A stretch of 20,244 nucleotides of DNA from the NCBI GenBank assembly GCA_001304365.1, contig LJNA01000028.1:1-20244 (forward strand). Direction: 5' to 3'. Positions within the stretch are counted from its first letter, which is position 1. Each line of letters begins with the position of its first letter. The notes below the pieces were generated by a model. The model had not been told where the DNA came from, ran no database searches, and saw nothing but the letters and a program-made list of their open reading frames with translations. The position numbers and the translations under genes were made by a program. Origin of the DNA: Syntrophobacter sp. DG_60 (lineage in GTDB: Bacteria > Desulfobacterota > Desulfofervidia > Desulfofervidales > DG-60). Below, one piece after another: positions 7,893 to 14,116 of this stretch.

Positions 7893-7963
7893 TACTTTGG
7901 TCATTTGAATTTTGGTCATTTGATATTGTTTAGAATTTCGGATTTAGTATTTAGTGCTTTACT
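7893..7963. repeat. Dispersed intergenic repeat between mqnE and mqnC
   Basis: TTTGGTCATTTGA occurs twice in tandem with a 15-bp period (7896-7908 and 7911-7923), followed by an AT-rich tract ATTTCGGATTTAGTATTTAG. The wording resembles a repeat scattered through intergenic DNA of several environmental bacteria. It also shares the TCATTTG word with the repeat at the end of murD in this window. It separates mqnE (stop at 8017) from mqnC in an operon that otherwise has almost no gaps, and its left edge comes within about 30 bp of the damaged mqnC start, suggesting insertion. Boundaries are approximate because no second full copy is available here. Confidence 0.5.
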
Positions 7964-8016
7964 GCCTCATCATTTCTCAGTCTCTAAAAATTGTGTCTAC
8001 CTCAATTTATTTCCAG

Positions 8017-9105
8017 TCAAGTATTTACTCTTCTAAAGAGTGTATCCCTTTCGACAGGCTCATGGCCTGTCTCTTTAATTAGGCCTTCTAATTCAGAGCG
8101 GGTAAGGGACTTTTCAGATATGGCACCAGCCATATGGGTAATCCTTTCCTCTATTACTGTGCCATCTAGATCATCTGCTCCAAAATTTAGGGAAATTTGT
8201 GCAAGCTTTGGGGTAAGCATAATCCAATATGCCTTGATATGGGGGATGTTGTCTAAAATAAGGCGGGAAATGGCTATGGTCTTTAAATCATCTATGCCTG
8301 TAGGGCCAGGTAAATATGAAAGCCTTGTGTTTTTAGGATGAAAAGAAAGGGGGATAAAGCAGATAAAACCGGCTGTTTCATCCTGTGCTTCCCTTAAGGC
8401 CAAAAGGTGCTCAATCCTTTCTTCTAATGTTTCCAAATGACCATACAGCAGTGTAGCATTAGTAAGGATGCCCAGGCGATGAGCAATCTTCGAAATCTCT
8501 AACCACTCCTTCCCAGACATCTTTTTCGGGCAGACCAATTTTCTTACTCTAGGGCTAAATACCTCGGCCCCTCCACCTGGTAAGGCGGTTAGGCCTGCCT
8601 CTTTCAACGCCGTTAATATCTCCTCTATAGACTTTCTAGAGATTTTTGAAAAATGGCCGATCTCTGTAGCAGTATATGCCTTAATACAGGCCTCTGGCCT
8701 TAATTTATGTATCAAATGCAATATTTCTAGATAGTAATCAAATGCTAAATCTGGATGCAATCCACCTACAATATGCACCTCATGAATAGGTTCCTTTATC
8801 CTGTTTTTAAGCTTTTCTTCAATATCTTTCAAAGAAAAGGTAAAGGCCTTTGGGTCATTTTTTGGCCTACCAAAGGCGCAAAATTTACAGAGATTTATAC
8901 ACACATTACTATAATTGATGTGTTGATTGTAAACATAATATGTCCTTTTTCCATGCAATCTTTCACGCACAATATTTGCCAGATAACCTACTGCCAGTAG
9001 AGGACTTTGATAGAGCCTGATGCCCTCCTCTTTCGAAAGACGCTCACCCGTTTTTACCCTGTGGTAAATATCTTCTAAGCCAGTGTTTTTAATCAGTGCC
9101 TCCAT
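8017..9105 (-). CDS. mqnE: Aminodeoxyfutalosine synthase MqnE
   Basis: A radical SAM enzyme that joins the MqnA product to S-adenosylmethionine-derived adenosyl radical, giving 6-amino-6-deoxyfutalosine. With the ATG at 9103-9105 the protein has 362 residues, normal for MqnE, and opens MEALIKNTGLEDIYHRVKTG as family members do. That start overlaps the tetR stop as TAATG. A TTG at 9138 in the same frame would add 11 residues inside tetR and is less likely. Cluster cysteines C69, C73 and C76 lie in CINLCKFCAFGR, after YYVYNQHINYSN, which separates MqnE from MqnC. VGGLHPDL, PGGGAEVFSPRVR and the end EPVERDTLF are also typical. No frame problems are seen. Confidence 0.93.
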   Translation of the reverse strand: MEALIKNTGLEDIYHRVKTGERLSKEEGIRLYQSPLLAVGYLANIVRERLHGKRTYYVYNQHINYSNVCINLCKFCAFGRPKNDPKAFTFSLKDIEEKLKNRIKEPIHEVHIVGGLHPDLAFDYYLEILHLIHKLRPEACIKAYTATEIGHFSKISRKSIEEILTALKEAGLTALPGGGAEVFSPRVRKLVCPKKMSGKEWLEISKIAHRLGILTNATLLYGHLETLEERIEHLLALREAQDETAGFICFIPLSFHPKNTRLSYLPGPTGIDDLKTIAISRLILDNIPHIKAYWIMLTPKLAQISLNFGADDLDGTVIEERITHMAGAISEKSLTRSELEGLIKETGHEPVERDTLFRRVNT

Positions 9106-9743
9106 TAACTTAAGCCCTTCTTCAATATTCCTATCCAAGCATTTACCAACTTATTTATAGTTTCATCATCTGCCTTGTAGATGCCTATAGAATCTACGTA
9201 AGCTAAGGTGTAGGCTTGTAAGAACCTCTCCATCACGGCATCCAGCATAAAGGCAGCCAACTTCAAATCAATATCAGGGCGAATCTCCCCTTTCTTTTGG
9301 GCCTTTTCTAATAGGGGCAAGAGGTATTTGTGGGAGTAAAACCTTAAGGTGCTGATCAATTTTTCTCTTAATGGTACCTTGTTTTCAAAAAGGATCTTTA
9401 AATAAGTTTGATAAATAAGGGGATGCCTTTGAACAAATCTAAATCCAGTTACAAGAGAAGACCTAATTTGTTCAAACACAGAAACTTCCTTAGATTTTAT
9501 TTCTTTTAAGGCATCTTTTGCCAGCCTGATTCCATAATCAAAGACATAGAGGAACAAATGCTGTTTGTCATCAAAATATTGGTATAAGGAACCTTTGGCA
9601 ATGCCCACCCTCTCTACTATGGCGTTTAAACTTGCCCCCTGAAAGCCCTTTAAAGCAAACTCTGTGGCGGCTGTCTCCAAGATGCGCCTTTGTTTTTCTA
9701 AGGGAAGTGCCAAAAATGTCTTCTTAGGTTCAATCTCTTTCAT
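9105..9743 (-). CDS. TetR/AcrR-family transcriptional regulator
   Basis: The 212-residue protein has the standard TetR plan: an N-terminal helix-turn-helix (about residues 18-62, with ETAATEFALKGFQGASL and the recognition helix region VGIAKGSLYQYFDDK) and an alpha-helical ligand-binding domain of unknown specificity. Its stop overlaps the mqnE start, so it heads the menaquinone operon and is presumably made from the same transcript. A perfect palindrome overlapping its start codon and promoter is the probable operator, which implies autoregulation and control of the whole downstream operon. Residues 1-17 precede the usual domain start and no clear Shine-Dalgarno precedes the ATG at 9741-9743. 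The inducer is unknown; FadR-like or efflux-type ligands cannot be distinguished. Confidence 0.9.
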   Translation of the reverse strand: MKEIEPKKTFLALPLEKQRRILETAATEFALKGFQGASLNAIVERVGIAKGSLYQYFDDKQHLFLYVFDYGIRLAKDALKEIKSKEVSVFEQIRSSLVTGFRFVQRHPLIYQTYLKILFENKVPLREKLISTLRFYSHKYLLPLLEKAQKKGEIRPDIDLKLAAFMLDAVMERFLQAYTLAYVDSIGIYKADDETINKLVNAWIGILKKGLS

Positions 9744-9761
9744 ATGACCAAGTGGTCATAT
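9742..9761. promoter_or_regulatory. Perfect 20-bp palindrome, probable TetR operator
   Basis: ATATGACCA (9742-9750) and TGGTCATAT (9753-9761) are exact reverse complements around a central AG. The TGACCA-n2-TGGTCA core has the size and symmetry expected for a TetR-family dimer. It overlaps the -10 region, the predicted transcription start and the first bases of the tetR start codon, so binding would block the tetR-mqn promoter. It lies about 28 bp upstream of the -35 proposed for the divergent AMMECR1-domain gene, which might therefore also respond. Confidence 0.72.
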
Positions 9762-9785
9762 TATAATAAAAAATAAAATTGTCAA
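9758..9785 (-). promoter_or_regulatory. Promoter of tetR and the mqn operon
   Basis: On the minus strand TTGACA (9785-9780) is a consensus -35. A -10 of TAATAT (9763-9758) follows after 16 bp; an overlapping TATAAT (9765-9760) would leave only 14 bp. Transcription would begin near 9751, within the palindromic operator and only about 8 bases before the tetR ATG, so the message would be nearly leaderless. Confidence 0.65.
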
Positions 9786-9788
9786 CCA

Positions 9789-9817
9789 TTGTTTGGCTAA
9801 TCATTACGTGTTATAAA
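9789..9817 (+). promoter_or_regulatory. Possible promoter of the AMMECR1-domain gene
   Basis: TTGTTT (9789-9794) and TATAAA (9812-9817) are spaced by 17 bp and point rightward. The start would fall at or next to the ATG at 9824, implying a leaderless transcript, which agrees with the absence of a Shine-Dalgarno. The -35 is weak. Confidence 0.35.
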
Positions 9818-9823
9818 TGAATA

Positions 9824-10363
9824 ATGTTAAGTTTAGAGCAAAGGCAACTTTTATTAAACATTGCCCGTGATGCTATTAGGGCCCGCTTAGAAAACAAATC
9901 CCTCCCCAAAATAGAGGTTCAAGATGAAGTCCTAAAGAGACCTTGTGGTGCCTTTGTAACCCTAAATAAATCCGGACAACTAAGGGGCTGTATTGGTTCT
10001 CTTCATGCAGAGAGGCCACTTTATCTTACCATTCAAGAGATGGCTACAGAGGCCGCATTTCATGACCCAAGGTTTCCATCACTTTCTAAGGTAGAGCTTT
10101 CGCTAATTGAGATTGAAATCTCTGTATTGTCCCCACTTCGTCCCATAAAAGACCCAGAGGAGGTTGAGGTTGGAAGGGATGGTATATATTTGGTTATGGG
10201 CTTTAATAGAGGCGTACTACTTCCCCAGGTAGCTACAGAATATAATTGGGACAAATATACATTTTTAGACCATACCTGCTTAAAGGCAGGCCTTCCACCA
10301 GGTTGTTGGAAGAAGGGGGCAGAGATCCATGTCTTTGAGGCCGAGGTATTTAGTGAGAAGTAA
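9824..10363 (+). CDS. AMMECR1-domain protein (AmmeMemoRadiSam protein A type)
   Basis: The 179-residue protein is a single AMMECR1 domain. The family signature LRGCIGS appears as QLRGCIGSLHAERPL at about residues 51-65, after KRPCGAFVTL, and is followed by DPRFPSLSKVEL, IEISVLSP and the C-terminal block LPQVATEYNWD...FLDHTCLKAGLPPGCWK. Prokaryotic AMMECR1 proteins often occur with a Memo-like protein and a radical SAM protein in the so-called AmmeMemoRadiSam set, whose biochemical role is unclear; neither partner is in this window. Translation initiation at 9824 lacks a Shine-Dalgarno. It is divergent from tetR with an 80-bp gap and ends about 210 bp before mraZ. The domain call is firm, the function unknown. 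Confidence 0.92.
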   Translation: MLSLEQRQLLLNIARDAIRARLENKSLPKIEVQDEVLKRPCGAFVTLNKSGQLRGCIGSLHAERPLYLTIQEMATEAAFHDPRFPSLSKVELSLIEIEISVLSPLRPIKDPEEVEVGRDGIYLVMGFNRGVLLPQVATEYNWDKYTFLDHTCLKAGLPPGCWKKGAEIHVFEAEVFSEK

Positions 10364-10540
10364 GTAATAATCTTAATACCTATCTTATTGCGATTCTTAC
10401 CTTCAAGAAATAAAAAAATATTGTTATTAAGGATGACAAGGTTTGGGGCTCCAAAGGGACGTAACCCCTTTGTATAATGAGTCCAGAACTTCTTGTATTT
10501 ATTTACTAAGAGCCTTTTTTCAGAGTTCTCTATTTTTTGC
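10364..10540. other. Spacer between AMMECR1 gene and mraZ promoter
   Basis: No gene is seen. A perfect 7-bp stem, CAAAGGG (10452-10458) with CCCTTTG (10466-10472) and a 7-base loop, is followed by TATAAT (10473-10478) without a credible -35. A weaker imperfect pairing joins 10370-10378 and 10425-10434. None has the U-tract of a convincing intrinsic terminator for the upstream gene. Confidence 0.4.
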
Positions 10541-10569
10541 TTGACAAATTCCTAAGAGTGGGATAAAGT
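10541..10569 (+). promoter_or_regulatory. Promoter of the dcw cluster (PmraZ)
   Basis: TTGACA (10541-10546) is a consensus -35. Seventeen bases later stands TAAAGT (10564-10569), matching TATAAT at 4 of 6. The start would be about 10576, at the mraZ ATG itself, suggesting a leaderless or very short leader. MraZ-type repeats overlap the -10, consistent with autorepression. Confidence 0.6.
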
Positions 10570-10574
10570 GGAAG
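10555..10574 (+). promoter_or_regulatory. MraZ-binding repeats
   Basis: Two direct repeats with an exact 10-bp period, AGAGTGGGAT (10555-10564) and AAAGTGGAAG (10565-10574), give the TGGRN-N5-TGGRN layout described for MraZ operators. A third unit may be degenerate over the start codon (TATGGG). The site covers the spacer-to-start part of PmraZ, so MraZ bound here should repress its own cluster. Confidence 0.65.
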
Positions 10575-10575
10575 T

Positions 10576-11043
10576 ATGGGACAAAAATTCCCAAGTAGTG
10601 TATTTAGAGGCCGTTATTTTCATTTGATAGACGAGAAGGGAAGGTTGAGCGTCCCTGTGCAGTTTCGTGAGGTCTTAAAGAAAGTATACAAGAAAGAAAA
10701 GTTGACACTTACTGGTTTGGACTATTCCCTCGTGGCTTACCCTTTGCCAGAATGGCTAAAAATCGAGGAAAAGCTGAATAATTTATCTGAGATTAAGCCA
10801 GAAGTGAGAGACTTTCGACTACTGTTCATCTCTGGCGCAGTTGAATGTGATTTTGATCGACAGGGGAGGATTCTCATTCCACCTGCTTTACGTAAACATG
10901 CAGATTTGAAAAAGGAGGTAGTAATCGCTGGCAATCTAAAAAATTTTCAGATTTGGGACAGGAATAGGTGGGAAGAAAAAGTGAAAAGGGTTATAGAGAA
11001 TTTTGAAAAAATCAGTGAAGTAGTGGGTGATTTAGGTTTATAA
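10576..11043 (+). CDS. mraZ: Transcriptional regulator MraZ
   Basis: The 155-residue protein has the tandem SpoVT/AbrB-like swapped-hairpin domains of MraZ, with the paired DxxGR motifs DEKGRLSVP (about 19-27) and DRQGRILIP (about 95-103). MraZ assembles into rings on DNA repeats upstream of its own gene and represses the dcw cluster. Here repeats of the right kind overlap the promoter. It is the first gene of the cluster, its normal place, and is followed after one base by rsmH. The ATG at 10576 has only a weak purine stretch before it. Length and both motifs are complete. Confidence 0.95.
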   Translation: MGQKFPSSVFRGRYFHLIDEKGRLSVPVQFREVLKKVYKKEKLTLTGLDYSLVAYPLPEWLKIEEKLNNLSEIKPEVRDFRLLFISGAVECDFDRQGRILIPPALRKHADLKKEVVIAGNLKNFQIWDRNRWEEKVKRVIENFEKISEVVGDLGL

Positions 11044-11044
11044 C

Positions 11045-11941
11045 TTGAAGGAGGTTTTTCATCAGCCTGTACTTACAGAGGAAGCGATTTTCTATCTTAA
11101 CTGTGAGCCAGGTAAGGTGTATGTGGATGGAACTATAGGAGGAGGTGGGCATGCTAGTGCCATTTTAGAAAGGACGGCCCCAAATGGATTTTTGTTGGGT
11201 ATAGACTGGGATATGGAGGCAATCAAACAATCTGAAAGGAAATTGAGGTCATATCAAGGTAGGTATCGGCTGTTGCATGAAAATTTTGCTCATCTAACGC
11301 ATGTACTGGAGGCATCCCCATGGAAGAAAGTAGATGGGATTCTTTTAGACCTGGGAATCTCCTTTCACCATTTGAATGAGCCCCAACGTGGTTTTAGTTT
11401 TTTAAAAGAAGGTCCTCTAGATATGAGGATGAATAGACAAAGTAGGCTTACTGCTGGTGAAATTGTAAATCGATTTTTACAAAGAGAATTAACTGAGATC
11501 ATTCATGAATATGGGGAGGAAAGATGGGCAGCCAGAATTGCTAAACATATTGTAAAGGCGAGAAAAAAGATGTTTATAGAGACCACACTTCAACTTTCAA
11601 AGATTGTGGCAGAGGCTATTCCAAAAAGATATTGGCCGCGCAGAATCCATCCTGCAACTAGGACATTCCAGGCCCTTCGTATTGCAGTTAATAGAGAGAT
11701 AGAAAATTTAGAGAATTTTTTAAAACATGCCATTGATTTACTTAAACCCAAAGGTAGACTAGTCATAATCTCTTTTCATTCTCTAGAAGATCGCTTAGTA
11801 AAAAGATATTTTCGCAATTGGGCCAAAGAAAGGCTTATTAAATTGTTAACAAAAAGGCCCATAGTGCCTACTGTGCAAGAAATTAAAAAGAATCCACATG
11901 CAAGAAGCGCAAAGCTAAGGGCTGTAGAAAAAGAAGGGTGA
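11045..11941 (+). CDS. rsmH: 16S rRNA m4C1402 methyltransferase RsmH (MraW)
   Basis: The 298-residue enzyme methylates N4 of C1402 in 16S rRNA. The S-adenosylmethionine-binding loop is DGTIGGGGHA at residues 28-37. DLGISFHHLNEPQRGFSF and LDMRM follow as in RsmH, and FHSLEDRLVKRYF is near the C-terminus. The only usable start is the TTG at 11045: an in-frame TAG lies at 11033-11035 and homology (VFHQPVLTEEAI) begins at residue 4. Reinitiation after the mraZ stop one base upstream would explain the missing Shine-Dalgarno. It is full length and in its standard dcw position. Confidence 0.95.
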   Translation: MKEVFHQPVLTEEAIFYLNCEPGKVYVDGTIGGGGHASAILERTAPNGFLLGIDWDMEAIKQSERKLRSYQGRYRLLHENFAHLTHVLEASPWKKVDGILLDLGISFHHLNEPQRGFSFLKEGPLDMRMNRQSRLTAGEIVNRFLQRELTEIIHEYGEERWAARIAKHIVKARKKMFIETTLQLSKIVAEAIPKRYWPRRIHPATRTFQALRIAVNREIENLENFLKHAIDLLKPKGRLVIISFHSLEDRLVKRYFRNWAKERLIKLLTKRPIVPTVQEIKKNPHARSAKLRAVEKEG

Positions 11942-11948
11942 AAAAAAG

Positions 11949-12260
11949 ATGGCAACCGCCATTTGGGCTAGAGATAATCGATACATAAAAACTGTAAAAA
12001 GACATTGGCAGATAAGCTGGATATTCGTTTTTGTATTATCTGTCATCCTAATAGGTTTTGTCTATGTAACCTTAAGTATGAAAAATATTCAGACAGGCTT
12101 TGAAATTTCAAAGGCATTGCAATTCCAAAAAGAGCTCAAGGAGGCCAATCACAAGCTTAAATCAGAGTGGGCACGTCTTATCTCACCTCAAGTTTTAAGT
12201 AGTAAGGCAAAGGCATTAGGGTTTACTCATCCAGAAAAGATCATCAAGATAGAGCGCTGA
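11949..12260 (+). CDS. ftsL: Cell division protein FtsL-like
   Basis: A 103-residue bitopic membrane protein: a basic cytoplasmic N-terminus of about 20 residues, one membrane helix at about 22-42 (rich in V, I, L, F), then a periplasmic helix of coiled-coil character (residues about 50-80) and a short tail ending TLGFTHPEK-like as LGFTHPEKIIKIE. FtsL sequences diverge strongly, so the call rests on size, topology, the LGF...P...I tail and the position between rsmH and ftsI. With FtsB and FtsQ it would activate the FtsW-FtsI septal synthase. The ATG is preceded by GAAGGG within the rsmH end. Confidence 0.88.
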   Translation: MATAIWARDNRYIKTVKRHWQISWIFVFVLSVILIGFVYVTLSMKNIQTGFEISKALQFQKELKEANHKLKSEWARLISPQVLSSKAKALGFTHPEKIIKIER

Positions 12261-12363
12261 AAGCGCTCATCCTGCGGCTTTGCCGTAGGGGGAAAGGAAA
12301 AAAGAGATGCATATCCTTTAATTCTGCGCCAAAGGCGCAGAGGAGGGTTTTTGGCCCTCTTTT
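12252..12363 (+). terminator. Four consecutive stem-loops between ftsL and ftsI
   Basis: Four small hairpins stand head to tail: GAGCGCT/AGCGCTC (12252-12268, 3-base loop, overlapping the ftsL stop), CCTGCGGC/GCCGTAGG (12271-12289, one G-T pair), TCTGCGCC/GGCGCAGA (12323-12341, AAA loop) and GAGGG/CCCTC (12343-12359) followed by TTTTAT. The last looks like a modest intrinsic terminator, which inside a dcw operon would attenuate or process the message rather than end it. They could also be small mobile palindromes. Confidence 0.5.
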
Positions 12364-12380
12364 ATGGGTCGGTGTAAGAA

Positions 12381-14093
12381 GTGACAATAAAAACAAGAGT
12401 TATTTTGGTCTTAGGCCTTCTTGCCACCCTAGGGAGTATTATCCTGGGGCAGGCCTTTAGATTTCAAGTCGTCGGTCAAGTCCAAAAAACAAAAGCCTCC
12501 GAGTTTCCTCTTCACCCAAAAAGGGGTATTGTTTATGATAGACATAAGGAAGTATTAGCCATTGCTCTAGATACACCTTCCATTTATGCTTGTCCGTATC
12601 AAATAGAAGACCCCCAAAAAGCAGCGGCTTTTTTGAGTAAAGTCCTCCATTTAGAGAAGAAGGCACTTTTAAAAAGGTTAAAAAAAGATGGAAATTTTGT
12701 GTGGGTTAAACGCTGGATATCAAATAAAGAGCTAAGGAGGATAGAGAAACAGGGATTAAAAGGTATTGGAATTTTTAAGGAAAGTCGACGTTATTACCCT
12801 CATAAGCATTTAGCAGGGCAGGTTCTGGGATTTGTGGGAATTGATGGGTATGGACTAGAGGGGATAGAGAAACAATTTGACCATTATTTGAAAGGGAAGA
12901 GCGGATATTATTATGGCATAAAAGATGCCCGCGGCAGGGTCGTTACCTCACCCAAAATCCCTATTAAGCCTGCCAAAGATGGTTGCAACCTTTTTCTTAC
13001 TTTGGATCATAGAATTCAATATGCCGCAGAAGAGGCCTTGGCAAAGATGGTAAAAAAATGGCATGCTAAGGCTGGTCATGCTATAATCCTTGTACCTCAA
13101 ACTGGTGAAGTACTTGCATTGGCTAATTATCCTTTATTTAATCCAAATGAGTTCAGAAAGGCAAAACCAAGAGACTATCGGAACCGTGTAATTAGCAATG
13201 CCTTTGAACCGGGCTCCACTTTTAAGGCCATTTTGGCTGCAGCAGCCTTAGATAAAGGAGTTTTAAAGCCGCATAATATAGTTTATGGTGAAAATGGCCA
13301 GTATAAAATAGATGATGCCATAATTCATGACATAAAACCATTCGGTTGGCTTTCTATAGAGCAGGCAATTGTCTATTCTAGCAATATTGGTGCGGTAAAG
13401 ATTGGACAAATCCTTGGCCAAAAGGTATTTTATGAATATATTAAAAAGTTTGATTTTGGCCAAAAGACAGGTATAGACTTAGGGGGAGAGGCTAAGGGAC
13501 TCTTACGACCTGTAGAGACATGGAGAAGGGTGGACGCAGCCACTGTCTGTTTTGGACAAGGTATATCAGTGACTGCCTTACAACTAGCTACAGCCTATGC
13601 AGCCATGGCCAATGGCGGGAAACTGGTAACACCATTTATTGTGAAAGAAATAGTGGATGCTGAAGGGGGAGTAGTAAGGGTCTTTCAACCAAAGGTAAAG
13701 CAGCAGGTAATCACTGAAAAAACAGCGAGACGTTTAAGAAAAATCTTAAGGCGAGTAGTGGTGGAGGGCACAGGGGAGATGGCAGAAATCACTGGTTATG
13801 AAATAGCAGGTAAGACTGGTACAGCACAAAAGCCAGGTAAAGGAGGCTATCATAAAAATAAAGCAATTTCTTCATTTGTGGGATTTTTCCCAGCCAATGA
13901 TCCAAAAGTTGTAATTGCTGTTGTTATTGATGAACCTCATCCCATCACCTATGGCGGCATTGTAGCTGCCCCCGTATTTAAGCAGATTGCTTGGGACATT
14001 ATCTGGAGGTGGAATTTATCTCCATGCTTTTATCCTATAGAAGCAAGCAAGACCAAATATTTACAAGCAAAGCATGTTCCCAAAAAAGACTAA
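12381..14093 (+). CDS. ftsI: Septal peptidoglycan transpeptidase FtsI (PBP3)
   Basis: The 570-residue class B penicillin-binding protein has an N-terminal membrane anchor (about 6-25), a dimerisation domain beginning RGIVYDRHKEVLA, and a transpeptidase domain with all three active-site motifs: S279-T-F-K282, S333-S-N335 and K478-T-G480. It cross-links septal peptidoglycan with FtsW. No PASTA domains are present, as in Gram-negative FtsI. The GTG at 12381 follows an in-frame TAA at 12375-12377, so the start cannot be farther upstream; the Shine-Dalgarno is weak. It follows ftsL after 120 bp packed with hairpins and precedes murE by 23 bp. Confidence 0.94.
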   Translation: MTIKTRVILVLGLLATLGSIILGQAFRFQVVGQVQKTKASEFPLHPKRGIVYDRHKEVLAIALDTPSIYACPYQIEDPQKAAAFLSKVLHLEKKALLKRLKKDGNFVWVKRWISNKELRRIEKQGLKGIGIFKESRRYYPHKHLAGQVLGFVGIDGYGLEGIEKQFDHYLKGKSGYYYGIKDARGRVVTSPKIPIKPAKDGCNLFLTLDHRIQYAAEEALAKMVKKWHAKAGHAIILVPQTGEVLALANYPLFNPNEFRKAKPRDYRNRVISNAFEPGSTFKAILAAAALDKGVLKPHNIVYGENGQYKIDDAIIHDIKPFGWLSIEQAIVYSSNIGAVKIGQILGQKVFYEYIKKFDFGQKTGIDLGGEAKGLLRPVETWRRVDAATVCFGQGISVTALQLATAYAAMANGGKLVTPFIVKEIVDAEGGVVRVFQPKVKQQVITEKTARRLRKILRRVVVEGTGEMAEITGYEIAGKTGTAQKPGKGGYHKNKAISSFVGFFPANDPKVVIAVVIDEPHPITYGGIVAAPVFKQIAWDIIWRWNLSPCFYPIEASKTKYLQAKHVPKKD

Positions 14094-14116
14094 TATAATG
14101 GCGATATTTAAAGTCT

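Noticed and set aside
7896..7923. Two-unit tandem repeat as a CRISPR array
   Set aside because: The units are 13 bp with a 2-bp separation, far too short for repeats and spacers, and no cas genes are present.
9106..9138. Upstream TTG start for mqnE
   Set aside because: The extra 11 residues lie within tetR; the ATG overlapping the tetR stop gives the usual MqnE length and opening.
10371..10399. TCTTA recurring with an exact 12-bp period (10371, 10383, 10395)
   Set aside because: Only five bases are shared per unit in AT-rich DNA; likely chance.
13263..13463. Long open frames antisense to ftsI, cysS, mqnC and other genes
   Set aside because: They lie wholly inside well-supported genes, lack ribosome sites and show no recognisable protein features.
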